Source: Candidatus Methylomirabilota bacterium
GTDB taxonomy: Bacteria; Methylomirabilota; Methylomirabilia; Methylomirabilales; 2-02-FULL-66-22
NCBI GenBank assembly: GCA_016209725.1
Contig: JACQVO010000134.1
Coordinates: forward strand, 1 to 6,428
Length of the DNA: 6,428 nt
Direction: 5' to 3'
The position numbers and the translations under genes are program-made. The notes under the pieces were generated by a model that searched no databases, was not told the DNA's origin, and saw nothing but the letters and a program-made list of their open reading frames with translations. Positions 1-5,259 of this stretch are shown in pieces. The number at the start of each line of letters is the position of its first letter. The stretch's first letter is position 1.

Positions 1-263
1 GCCCCCAGGGAGGCGAACTCCCGCGGGGGCCGGATAGATGTCCGCGCACGGCGACCGTGACGAATTGAACCTGGGCTTCGTCCCCGGCACAGATCATGGG
101 ATCCCCCGCCTGTATCCCTGGGAACCGCCGAGGTGAGCAGAGCCTATCGCATGCCGGCGTGGAGTGTCAAGGCTGGATAGCGGGAAGATATTTTTCGCCG
201 TGTCCGGGAAGCTGCTCCCAACAAGCGGTTCTGGGAATTCGTGGTGTGGTTCAACTTCTGGCC
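1..263. other. Stretch without a recognisable gene
   Basis: I see no gene I can defend here. The first 30 bases form a GC-rich hairpin: GCCCC at 1-5 pairs with GGGGC at 26-30, and GGGAG at 8-12 pairs with CTCCC at 18-22 around a five-base loop. No T-tract follows, so I do not call it a terminator. A tryptophan- and phenylalanine-rich open stretch (codons 181-330, plus strand, containing FWEFVVWFNFW) has no start codon, is preceded directly by a stop at 178-180, and matches nothing I recognise. It could be the tail of a broken gene. Confidence 0.4.
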
Positions 264-425
264 TCGATCACGAAATATCGAATGTCAAACTCTGAATGGT
301 TCGACCCGGCTCACCACAGATGTCGAATGATGAACGCCCGGCGCAGCCAGCGCCCAGACCGGGTCTCATTCGACATCCATCATTCGGGTACCCTCTGGGT
401 GTTCGCTATTCGATATTCGCTCGAG
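264..425. repeat. Nested imperfect inverted repeat with hairpin tip
   Basis: The two halves of this stretch are imperfect reverse complements. The outer arms share CTCGA and ATATCGAAT (276-284) with the complement of 407-415. The inner arms are a perfect 12-base match, 319-330 (GATGTCGAATGA) against 366-377. At the centre GGCGC (340-344) and GCGCC (350-354) close a five-base loop. The arms are built from short units of the GAATATCGAAT / GTCGAATGATG type, which are less GC-rich than the surroundings. Such arrays are common in intergenic DNA of environmental bacteria, and the arrangement could also be a decayed miniature element. No function is shown. Confidence 0.6.
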
Positions 426-455
426 GAATCTCCTGTTTGGTCCCGGCTCTACCGG

Positions 456-524
456 GTTGGGGGACGTAGGTGCAAAAGCGCTTTGATGTATCGGATGGCC
501 TCGGGGAGTTCCGCGGACGCGGCC
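456..524. repeat. Diverged direct repeat, copy A
   Basis: This segment aligns without gaps to 1368-1436, a constant offset of 912 bases. Counting by hand over 66 positions from 459 gives 53 identities, about 80%. The best-conserved blocks are CGCTTTGA (479-486), CGGGGAG (502-508) and GCGGCC (519-524). With a 4-base gap the similarity appears to continue to about 545. On the minus strand copy A reads through as an open frame (AASAELPEAIRYIKALLHLRPP). Copy B carries two stops in the same frame. The pair brackets the ISL3 scrap and the two-gene cassette. Confidence 0.65.
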
Positions 525-610
525 AGGCACCCGACGAAGTCCGCCCGGTTGGTGTCGTCTTGGACGATCTGGGTGCCCTTGGTGCCCCGGCATCTGACCT
601 CGTGGAGACT
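524..610 (-). pseudogene. REP-associated Y1 transposase (RAYT)-like N-terminal remnant
   Basis: Read on the minus strand, codons 610 to 524 give a peptide of the form SLHEVRCRGTKGT, then QIVQDDTNRADFVGCL. It resembles the start of TnpA_REP / Y1 transposases: a His near a RG motif, then a DDT-x-R-x-DF-x3-L block. In intact proteins this part is followed by the HxH-type motif (PNHxH) and the catalytic tyrosine. Neither is present. The similarity stops at about 524, exactly where the ungapped direct repeat (copy A) begins, and the frame ends at 449. I infer a decayed fragment. The match is from memory of the family and is short, so it could be coincidental. Confidence 0.4.
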
Positions 611-659
611 GACTGTCGAAGATCCCGGACAAAGAGCGGAAGGGCATCCAGTATCGGCT

Positions 660-789
660 GTCAAGGTCTCCCTCGGGTTTTTGGAAGGGCGCCAACAACA
701 AGATCCGGGTGATCCAACGCCGGGCCTATGGCCTCCGGGATGATGAGTACCTCCGCCTCAAGATCCTCACCGCCTTTCTTCCGGAGCTC
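660..789 (+). pseudogene. ISL3-family (IS204/IS1001/IS1165) transposase C-terminal remnant, frameshifted
   Basis: From 691 the plus strand encodes ANNKIRVIQRRAYG and then LRDDEYLRLKILTAFLPEL. This is the well-known C-terminal end of the DDE transposases of the ISL3 family (EG-x-NNKIK-x-I-x-RRAYG, then YLRLKIL). The residues GFLEG that normally precede NNKI lie in a different frame (660-690: VKVSLGFLEG), so a one-base indel between about 676 and 692 breaks the gene. In the downstream frame the codons run on to 915, into DNA antisense to the neighbouring gene, so the normal stop seems lost. The catalytic core and the upstream end of the element are absent. It cannot encode an active transposase. 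Confidence 0.75.
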
Positions 790-841
790 TGGAAAGGCCC
801 AAAAATGACCTACAAGAAAGCGGGCGACCCTGAAATTTTGC

Positions 842-1162
842 CTACTCAACCTCGATCAGATGGCTCACCATCCAGAGGTCAAGTTGCTCGAGACGAGTCT
901 TCCAGCGGCCTTTGAACTCCCTCATCCACTGGCGATTCGCGGTCGAGTCGGGGACGTCAACGATGACCCGCACCAGATTGTCCCGGTAGAGGACGCCACC
1001 ATGACGCCAGTGGCCTTCGACTTTTTGCGTCTCGTAACTGGCTGCACCGAAGTGATCGACGATCTCAAAGACCGCCTCGGCAAGCCATTCCGCAGGCACA
1101 TCCCGTCCGTCATTGAACTCAAGGGGAAGGAGTACCTCGAATCGCCGCCATCTGCTGCTCAT
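842..1162 (-). CDS. Conserved small protein of unknown function, second gene of a two-gene cassette
   Basis: A 106-residue soluble protein with no signal peptide or membrane segment. It has a dense conserved-looking core: RRFEVLLPLEFNDGRDVP near the start (about residues 6-23), EAVFEIVDHFGAASYETQ (30-47), EGHWRHGGVLYRDNLVRVIVDVPD (about 49-72), and a basic, Trp-rich C-terminus. The look is of a compact alpha/beta fold, and I believe similar hypothetical proteins occur in several uncultured phyla, but I cannot assign a function. I chose the ATG at 1162 because the core begins a few codons later. An upstream in-frame ATG at 1243 would add 27 basic residues from within the preceding gene. With the chosen start it overlaps that gene by 44 bases, so the two are probably cotranscribed and coupled. 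Its 3' end nearly meets the convergent transposase scrap. Confidence 0.75.
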   Translation of the reverse strand: MSSRWRRFEVLLPLEFNDGRDVPAEWLAEAVFEIVDHFGAASYETQKVEGHWRHGGVLYRDNLVRVIVDVPDSTANRQWMREFKGRWKTRLEQLDLWMVSHLIEVE

Positions 1163-1334
1163 AGCTCGTCTTCCCCTTGACGGTAAACGGAATGTTTTGA
1201 TCCGCGAGGGCTTCGAGGGCCGCCTCGGGAACCATGTGCTCACCCGAGCGGAGCACTCGACCCGAAAAACGGCCCAGCAGAAAAGCCAGAGCCCGCTTTT
1301 CGGTTTGGCGGTCGGGAAACGTAATCGTCACCAT
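1119..1334 (-). CDS. Small protein of unknown function, first gene of a two-gene cassette
   Basis: A 71-residue protein beginning MVTITFPDRQTEKRALAF. It has a helical, charged middle (LLGRFSGRVLRSGEHMVPEAALEAL) and a C-terminal part (DQNIPFTVKGKTSYEQQMAAIRG). There is no membrane segment and no catalytic motif I recognise. The start at 1334 is supported by a GGAGG (complement of 1345-1349) ten bases upstream. A longer in-frame extension to 1631 runs through repeat and pseudogene DNA and is not credible. Its last 44 bases overlap the start of the next gene. The size and tight two-gene layout resemble toxin-antitoxin or other paired small-protein modules, but that is only layout. Neither protein matches a toxin family I know. 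Direct repeat copy B and mazEF-like stubs lie just upstream. Confidence 0.7.
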   Translation of the reverse strand: MVTITFPDRQTEKRALAFLLGRFSGRVLRSGEHMVPEAALEALADQNIPFTVKGKTSYEQQMAAIRGTPSP

Positions 1335-1367
1335 ATCTTGTGGACCTCCGTCACGAAAGGGTTCGGA

Positions 1368-1436
1368 CATGGGGGATGCAGGTTCTAGAGCGCTTTGAGG
1401 TATCACTTGACCCCGGGGAGCTCCGCCGACGCGGCC
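1368..1436. repeat. Diverged direct repeat, copy B
   Basis: Partner of 456-524, in the same orientation and about 80% identical by hand count without gaps. It lies 34 to 102 bases upstream of the minus-strand start at 1334, so it could contribute to that gene's leader or promoter. In the frame where copy A is open, copy B carries TGA and TAG (…SAELPGVK*YLKAL*). If the repeat was once coding, this copy is therefore dead. The similarity may continue, with a 4-base gap, to about 1460, where the MazF-like stub ends. Confidence 0.65.
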
Positions 1437-1458
1437 GATCGATTGACCGCCGAACTTG

Positions 1459-1558
1459 TCACCCCAGGCAGGGACGGATCTTCGCAGCCAACCCGAGATC
1501 AACCAACCAGACTTCACCCTGGCAAGGAATCGATCAATTGTCGCACAGCGTTCGTCAT
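1459..1558 (-). pseudogene. Fused stubs of a MazEF/PemIK-like toxin-antitoxin module
   Basis: On the minus strand an ATG at 1558 opens a 14-codon frame (MTNAVRQLIDSLPG, stop at 1514-1516) resembling the first residues of small antitoxins paired with MazF. Shifted by one frame, from 1518, the sequence reads GEVWLVDLGLAAKIRPCLG and then stops at 1459-1461. GEVWLVDLG...KxRPCL is the hallmark N-terminus of PemK/MazF mRNA interferases, where RP and the following strand belong to the core fold. The rest of both proteins is missing. The simplest reading is a deletion joining antitoxin codon about 13 to toxin codon about 3, and a second junction near 1465 removing the rest of the toxin. A purine-rich GGAGG (complement of 1572-1576) precedes the ATG by 13 bases, so the old translation start survives. 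Confidence 0.6.
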
Positions 1559-1644
1559 GAAAGGGATTATACCTCCTTCCATCGCCGGAGTCTAATGGGG
1601 CGGCTCCAGGAGTTCGCCGGAACCATTCCAACCCGGGAATACTA

Positions 1645-2415
1645 TCAGAGGACTTTGCCGGCGAGGTACATCTCCCCCGACGGCTGGGGGAGGCCGCCGG
1701 CGGGTTCCAGGGTGACCGCGAATACCTCGACGTTCCCGATTGAGGGCAGCGGCTTGACGGGGAGGGTCGCGCCTCCCCCCGCGTCCACGGCGAAGATGCC
1801 GGCGCTCACCGGCTTCCCACCCGCGATGGCCCAGAGCTGGTAGGTCTTCCCCCCCGGCGCTGCCGGCAGTCCGGCGGCCACGAAGAGTCCTCCTGCCTCG
1901 CGATTCCACCACATCCGACCGTGGGCAGCCGGGCTTGGCTTGAGCCCGCCCAACGCGGCGACCCGGGTGTCCGGCGCGCGCAGGACCGCCAGGAGCTGCT
2001 GCTGCTCCGCGACCTTGGCCCGGAGATCGGCGAGCTCTCCGGAGCGCCGCGCCAGCTCGCGGTCGAGGGTGGTGACCTGCCAGCTCAGGTACAGCACGGC
2101 GACAGCCGCCACCGCGAGGGCTCCTGCCAGGGTCAGCCGCCACGGGGCCCACCAGGGACTGCGCCAATCGAGCGCCCGGGAAGGTCGCGTTTCCGCCCCG
2201 ATCCGTGTCATCAGCGCGGCCTTGAGCCGAGCTGGCGGTGTCACCGGGGGGAGGTCTGCGGCGAGTGCGGCGAGGGTTTCCCCGCACTCGGACACCACCA
2301 CCTCGCACTCACGGCAGCCCTCTCTGAGATGGGCTTCGAACCGTGAGCGCTCGTCCCCCTCCAGGGCTCCGAGTGCGTACGAGGCTGCCAGTTCCAGATA
2401 AGGCTCGTGGCTCAT
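1645..2415 (-). CDS. RskA-family membrane anti-sigma factor
   Basis: A 256-residue single-pass membrane protein that would hold the cotranscribed ECF sigma factor inactive until a signal releases it. The cytoplasmic N-terminal domain (about 1-75) carries a zinc-binding-type H29-x4-C34-x2-C37 motif, as in ZAS anti-sigma domains. A hydrophobic segment at about 93-112 spans the membrane. It is followed by a likely coiled coil (about 113-146, rich in Glu, Arg and Leu heptads) and a C-terminal RskA domain (about 150-256) with the typical KTYQLWAI (190-197) and VTLEPAGG...PSGEMYLAG blocks. Length and order fit the family. The start codon overlaps the sigma stop codon in ATGA, implying translational coupling. 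Release by regulated proteolysis is known for RskA relatives and is inferred here. Confidence 0.9.
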   Translation of the reverse strand: MSHEPYLELAASYALGALEGDERSRFEAHLREGCRECEVVVSECGETLAALAADLPPVTPPARLKAALMTRIGAETRPSRALDWRSPWWAPWRLTLAGALAVAAVAVLYLSWQVTTLDRELARRSGELADLRAKVAEQQQLLAVLRAPDTRVAALGGLKPSPAAHGRMWWNREAGGLFVAAGLPAAPGGKTYQLWAIAGGKPVSAGIFAVDAGGGATLPVKPLPSIGNVEVFAVTLEPAGGLPQPSGEMYLAGKVL

Positions 2416-2993
2416 GACGTTGCACCCCCGGACGGCCGGAAGTGGCTGCGCAGCCGCTCCAGACCCGCACGGATCCGGGTCTTGATGGTCCCCAGCGGTT
2501 GGTCCAGGCGGCGGGCGATCTCTGAGTGGGTCAGTCCCCCCAGGAAGGCCAGTTCGATCACCTGCCGTTGGGAATCGGGCAAAAGTGCCAGTGCCGTCCG
2601 GAGGATGTCGCGATCCTCGGCGAGGGCCCCAGGATTCGCCGCCGTCCCGGCCGGCTGTTGGGCGGTTCTCTCATCCACCGGGGCGACGAAGGTCTCACCT
2701 GTTCTACGGATGGAACGAAGCTTGTCGATGGCGCGGCTCCGGGCCCGATTCAAGAGCCAGGCCTCCGGGCTTCCCCGCCGTATGTCATACCGGCCGGCCT
2801 CCTGCCAGACCTGCCAGAAGACTTCCTGCAGCACATCCTCGGCCTCCGCCTCGTTGCCAACGATCCGCCGGATCAGGCCAAAGGCGAGCGGGGCATAGCG
2901 GTCATAGAAGTCGCTGAACGCATGCCGATCCCGGCCGGCCATGCGGCGGATCAAGGCGACCCCTTCGGATCGTTCTGGAAGCTTCCCAGGCAT
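2412..2993 (-). CDS. ECF RNA polymerase sigma factor (SigK-like)
   Basis: With the start at 2993 this is a 193-residue extracytoplasmic-function sigma factor. Region 2 (about residues 13-98) has the core-binding and -10 recognition segment, with FSDFYDRYAPLAFGLIRRI, then AEDVLQEVFWQVW at about 51-63. Region 4 (about 131-185) has LPDSQRQVIELAFLGGLTHS and the helix-turn-helix IARRLDQPLGTIKTRIRAGLERLR, which reads the -35 box. The linker is short and there is no extra C-terminal domain. I prefer the ATG at 2993 because the frame upstream (open to a GTG at 3140) lacks sigma-like sequence, although no strong ribosome site precedes 2993. An ATG at 3065 is an alternative. The anti-sigma gene overlaps by four bases. 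The globin gene diverges across about 180 bases and is a reasonable candidate target, but I could not identify a convincing ECF promoter motif. Confidence 0.9.
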   Translation of the reverse strand: MPGKLPERSEGVALIRRMAGRDRHAFSDFYDRYAPLAFGLIRRIVGNEAEAEDVLQEVFWQVWQEAGRYDIRRGSPEAWLLNRARSRAIDKLRSIRRTGETFVAPVDERTAQQPAGTAANPGALAEDRDILRTALALLPDSQRQVIELAFLGGLTHSEIARRLDQPLGTIKTRIRAGLERLRSHFRPSGGATS

Positions 2994-3172
2994 GAGTGGC
3001 ACCCAGAGGGGAACGGAATAACCAATCTCTATCAGACCTGCCGGGAGGTGGCAATCCAAAACCATCCCACGGGGGCCAATCCGGAGGCGCCTGCCCGGTC
3101 GTAATGAAGGGTGAGTGGCTGCGGTGAGGAGGTAAAACACCTTGGCACCCGTTCAACAGAGGAGGAGAGACC

Positions 3173-3619
3173 ATGCGTCCCTTTCGATATCTCGGATGGC
3201 TTACGTTGATCGGAAGCATTGCCGCAGGCTGCGCCACCTATGGCAGCACACCCATGACAACGCAAAAATCACTCTACGACCGCCTTGGAGGCAAACCCGC
3301 CATCCAGGCGGTGGTGGATGACTTCGTCGGCAACGTGGCCGGCGACGGGCGGATCAACGGGTATTTCGCCAAGGCCGATATTCCCCGGCTGAAGGCCCAG
3401 CTGGTGGATCAGATCTGCGAGGCCTCGGGTGGCCCCTGCAAGTACACCGGCCAGAACATGAAGGATGCTCATCGCGGGATGGGCGTGACGGGGCCGGCCT
3501 TCGACGCCCTGGCGGAGGATCTGGTGAAGACCCTGGACAAGTTCAAGGTCCCAGAGAAGGAGAAGGGCGAGCTGCTGTCCGTCCTGGGCCCGATGAAGAA
3601 GGACATCGTGGAAAGGTAG
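3173..3619 (+). CDS. Group 1 truncated haemoglobin with lipoprotein-like signal peptide
   Basis: A 148-residue protein: an N-terminal export signal, then a 2-on-2 globin. Residues 1-20 give two arginines, a hydrophobic stretch and IAAGC, with Cys20 a plausible though imperfect lipidation site (Ala at -3). The globin runs from SLYDRLGG (33-40) to the end. It keeps the glycine pairs of the family, the GGP-x-x-YTG turn (86-93) and the proximal haem ligand His100 in DAHRGMG. Against the mycobacterial group 1 protein the distal B10 Tyr is Val52 and E11 Gln is Leu77, while E7 is Leu73. The pocket would then be hydrophobic, without the usual hydrogen bonds to bound oxygen. A strong AGGAGGAGAG site lies just before the ATG. 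It is divergent from the sigma operon and upstream of the DUF3303-like gene. Oxygen or NO chemistry or haem sensing outside the cytoplasm is inferred. Confidence 0.88.
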   Translation: MRPFRYLGWLTLIGSIAAGCATYGSTPMTTQKSLYDRLGGKPAIQAVVDDFVGNVAGDGRINGYFAKADIPRLKAQLVDQICEASGGPCKYTGQNMKDAHRGMGVTGPAFDALAEDLVKTLDKFKVPEKEKGELLSVLGPMKKDIVER

Positions 3620-3680
3620 CCGAATCTTCCGGCGAAACCTGGCTCATACCGCTCATTCGATCCGAGAGAGGAGGACGCCC

Positions 3681-3965
3681 ATGAAGTTCATGCTGACCTT
3701 CACCATGAGACCGGAGACGCGCGACACCGCGTTTGCCCGCTTTGCCAAGACACAGGGACGGCCCCCGAAGGGGGTCGCCCTGTTGGGGCGGTGGACGCGG
3801 GCGGACCTGAGCGGGGGCTTCGACCTCTTGGAGGGTGATGATTCGACGGCGATCGCGGAGTTCGCCCTCGCCTGGAGCGATCTCCTGGACGTGCGCGTCG
3901 TCCCGGTCGTGGAAGATCAGGGCCTGAACCAGGCCCTCGCGCGTGCGGGGAAGCAGGTCGCGTGA
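3681..3965 (+). CDS. DUF3303-like small protein
   Basis: A 94-residue protein resembling the DUF3303 family, whose members are small ferredoxin-fold-like proteins of unknown function. Matching points are the opening MKFMLTFTMRPETRD, the central GRWTRADLSGGFDLLEGDD (about 36-54), where DUF3303 proteins have a GRW...G-x-x-(I/L)-x-E-(T/G)DD pattern, and the end LAWSDLLDVRVVPVVED (about 63-79). There is no signal peptide or membrane segment. The ATG follows a good GAGAGGAGGA site. It lies 61 bases after the globin on the same strand with no clear terminator between, so cotranscription is likely. A strong palindrome follows its stop. Function unknown. Confidence 0.75.
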   Translation: MKFMLTFTMRPETRDTAFARFAKTQGRPPKGVALLGRWTRADLSGGFDLLEGDDSTAIAEFALAWSDLLDVRVVPVVEDQGLNQALARAGKQVA

Positions 3966-4032
3966 CGGCGCTTCCAGCCGGGCCTGCATGCTGCCGCGCA
4001 TGCTCAGTGCGAAATGACCGCGACCTTCGAGT

Positions 4033-4080
4033 AAATCCCCCCGTCCCCCCCTTTGCCAAAGGGGGGCGGAGGGGGGATTT
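4033..4080. terminator. GC-rich palindrome between convergent genes, probable bidirectional terminator
   Basis: Left arm 4033-4054 (AAAT, six C, GT, seven C, TTT) pairs with right arm 4058-4080 (AAA, six G, CGGA, six G, ATTT) around a GCC loop. One short internal mismatch lies opposite GT/CGGA. The A-rich left end and T-rich right end give each strand a short T-run after the stem. It sits between the DUF3303-like stop (3965) and the dehydrogenase stop (4089), where both transcripts must end. Palindromes of this style (AATCCCCC...CTTTGCCAAAGGGGG...GGATTT) recur as dispersed intergenic repeats in many environmental bacteria, so this may be one copy of a repeat family as well as a terminator. 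Confidence 0.75.
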
Positions 4081-4088
4081 TGACACCA

Positions 4089-4982
4089 TCAGTCTCTCAG
4101 TTTCACGATGGTGTTCGCCATCGCCTCCAGGACGGTCATGACGACGCAGGAATCCTGGTCGCCCTTGCCCTGGGACTTGGCGGCCCGGAGGATCTCCCGG
4201 GAGATGCTGGCGGCAGGCAGGGACACCCCGCACTCCTCTGCCAGCCTCAGGGCCGTGGAGAGATCCTTGTACATGTTGCTGGCGGAGAAATGCGGGGTGA
4301 AATCCCGCCGGACCATTCGCGGGCCGCGGGTCTCCATGGCGCCGGTCCTGGCGCCGCCCACTGAGGTGATCTCGATGACGGCTTGCGGATCCAGTCCGGC
4401 CTTGGTCGCCAGGACCAGCGCCTCGGCCGCCGCCTCGATGGCGACGCCCAGGATGAGGTTGTTTACCAGCTTGAGTGTGGTCCCCATCCCGCTGCCTCCC
4501 GCGTAAACGATCTTCGCACCCAGCCTCTCGAAGAGGGGGCGGCAGGCCGCGAAGGTCTCCCGAGGCCCCCCCACCATGATCCCGAGCTTCCCCTCGGCGG
4601 CCAGCCTGGGTGCGCCGGTGACGGGCGCGTCCAGCATGGAGACCCCCTTGGCCTGGGCCCGGGCAGCGATGGATCGGGATATCTCCGGCGCGATGCTGCT
4701 CATGTCCACCAGGATCAGGCCCGGGCGGGACCCCTCCAGCACGCCACCCCGGCCGCAGATGACTTCCTCCGACGCCGCGGAATCCGTCACCATGGTGAAG
4801 ACGATATCCGAGGCCTGGGCCACGGCCAGGGCGGATGCGCCCCAGGCCGCTCCGGCGGCGAGCAGCCCTTTGGCCTTGTCCGCCGTCCGGTTCCAAACCG
4901 TCAGGGAGTGCCCCGCGTCCAGGAGACGCCGAGACATGGGTTGGCCCATCAGGCCGAGTCCGATGAAACCGATGCGGTGCAT
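4089..4982 (-). CDS. NAD(P)-dependent beta-hydroxyacid dehydrogenase (3-hydroxyisobutyrate dehydrogenase family)
   Basis: A 297-residue cytoplasmic oxidoreductase of normal family length. Members interconvert beta-hydroxyacids and semialdehydes such as 3-hydroxyisobutyrate, tartronate semialdehyde or succinic semialdehyde. The Rossmann fingerprint is GFIGLGLMGQPM (5-16), and the second strand ends VWNRT (29-33), where Asn31-Arg32 suggests NADP acceptance. The substrate loop is DAPVTGAP (118-125), where many relatives have DAPVSGG. The catalytic lysine is Lys171 in GTTLKLVNNLIL, with Asn175 beside it. Lys239-Asp240 in NMYKDL are the usual C-terminal residues. GGAGGAG sits just before the ATG. 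It is divergent from the DapA-like gene, suggesting one pathway. The true substrate cannot be told from sequence. Confidence 0.88.
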   Translation of the reverse strand: MHRIGFIGLGLMGQPMSRRLLDAGHSLTVWNRTADKAKGLLAAGAAWGASALAVAQASDIVFTMVTDSAASEEVICGRGGVLEGSRPGLILVDMSSIAPEISRSIAARAQAKGVSMLDAPVTGAPRLAAEGKLGIMVGGPRETFAACRPLFERLGAKIVYAGGSGMGTTLKLVNNLILGVAIEAAAEALVLATKAGLDPQAVIEITSVGGARTGAMETRGPRMVRRDFTPHFSASNMYKDLSTALRLAEECGVSLPAASISREILRAAKSQGKGDQDSCVVMTVLEAMANTIVKLRD

Positions 4983-5068
4983 GGCTCCTCCTCGAAGAAT
5001 ACCTCATAGATTCCGGGCAGGCCGGAGCGCCCCATCCGGGCACCGAGATCTCGCGACCCAGGGGGCGG

Positions 5069-5099
5069 ATTATCATCATAGAGGGCGTGATCCTGTCAA
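5069..5099 (-). promoter_or_regulatory. Candidate sigma70 promoter for the dehydrogenase
   Basis: On the minus strand a perfect TTGACA (complement of 5094-5099) is followed after 19 bases by GATAAT (complement of 5069-5074), five of six to the -10 consensus. The spacing is longer than ideal. Transcription would begin near 5062, giving a leader of about 80 bases before the ATG at 4982. The AT-rich -10 region stands out in otherwise GC-rich DNA. Confidence 0.45.
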
Positions 5100-5130
5100 G
5101 GCCGGGGCCGGTGGTTGGATCCCGTTCCTC

Positions 5131-5160
5131 TTGACGCTTCTCCGGCCTGGGTGGTATGGT
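5131..5160 (+). promoter_or_regulatory. Candidate sigma70 promoter for the DapA-like operon
   Basis: TTGACG (5131-5136) and TATGGT (5155-5160) are separated by 18 bases. They match five and four of six positions of the sigma70 consensus. A start near 5167 gives a leader of about 160 bases before the ATG at 5330. The -35 box mirrors the -35 box of the divergent promoter, GTCAAG (5095-5100) against CTTGAC (5130-5135), leaving about 29 bases between them where a shared regulator could bind. Confidence 0.4.
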
Positions 5161-5221
5161 CATGCGGCATACTGTAATCGGGGAGCACTATTGTTTCGCG
5201 TCGCGGTGGCGCTCTGATCCT

Positions 5222-5259
5222 GGTCGCGCGCCTCGACCATCGCCGTGGCGCGCGGGACC
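5222..5259 (+). other. GC-rich hairpin in the leader of the DapA-like gene
   Basis: GGTC (5222-5225) plus GCGCGCC (5226-5232) pair with GGCGCGC (5247-5253) plus GACC (5256-5259). A two-base GG bulge interrupts the stem and the loop is 14 bases. If transcription starts at the candidate promoter upstream, this structure lies in the leader, 70 bases before the start codon. No T-run follows, so it is not a simple terminator. I recognise no riboswitch. The rest of the 347-base gap shows no gene. Confidence 0.4.

Noticed and set aside
96..743. A 215-codon plus-strand open frame
   Set aside because: It runs through the inverted repeat and both remnants. Only its end (GFLEG, about 675-690) has meaning, as part of the frameshifted ISL3 tail.
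1566..1571. TATAAT on the minus strand upstream of the MazEF-like stub
   Set aside because: No -35 box lies at suitable distance, and it sits between the Shine-Dalgarno and the ATG, so it is probably chance.
1592..2308. A 238-codon minus-strand frame overlapping the anti-sigma gene
   Set aside because: It is a +1 shadow of the RskA gene, very Arg/Gly/Pro rich, with no domain.
2412..3140. A longer sigma factor starting at GTG 3140
   Set aside because: The extra 49 residues show no sigma-like sequence and lie in the divergent promoter region. The ATG at 2993 gives the usual ECF length.
2994..3172. Promoters between the sigma and globin genes
   Set aside because: Several weak matches exist on both strands (for example TTGGAT on the minus strand, GGAAC on the plus strand), but none has a convincing partner box at proper spacing.
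3700..5163. A 487-codon minus-strand open frame
   Set aside because: It is a GC-rich shadow. It crosses the DUF3303-like gene antisense, the palindrome and the dehydrogenase in another frame, with Arg/Gly/Pro-rich low-complexity sequence.
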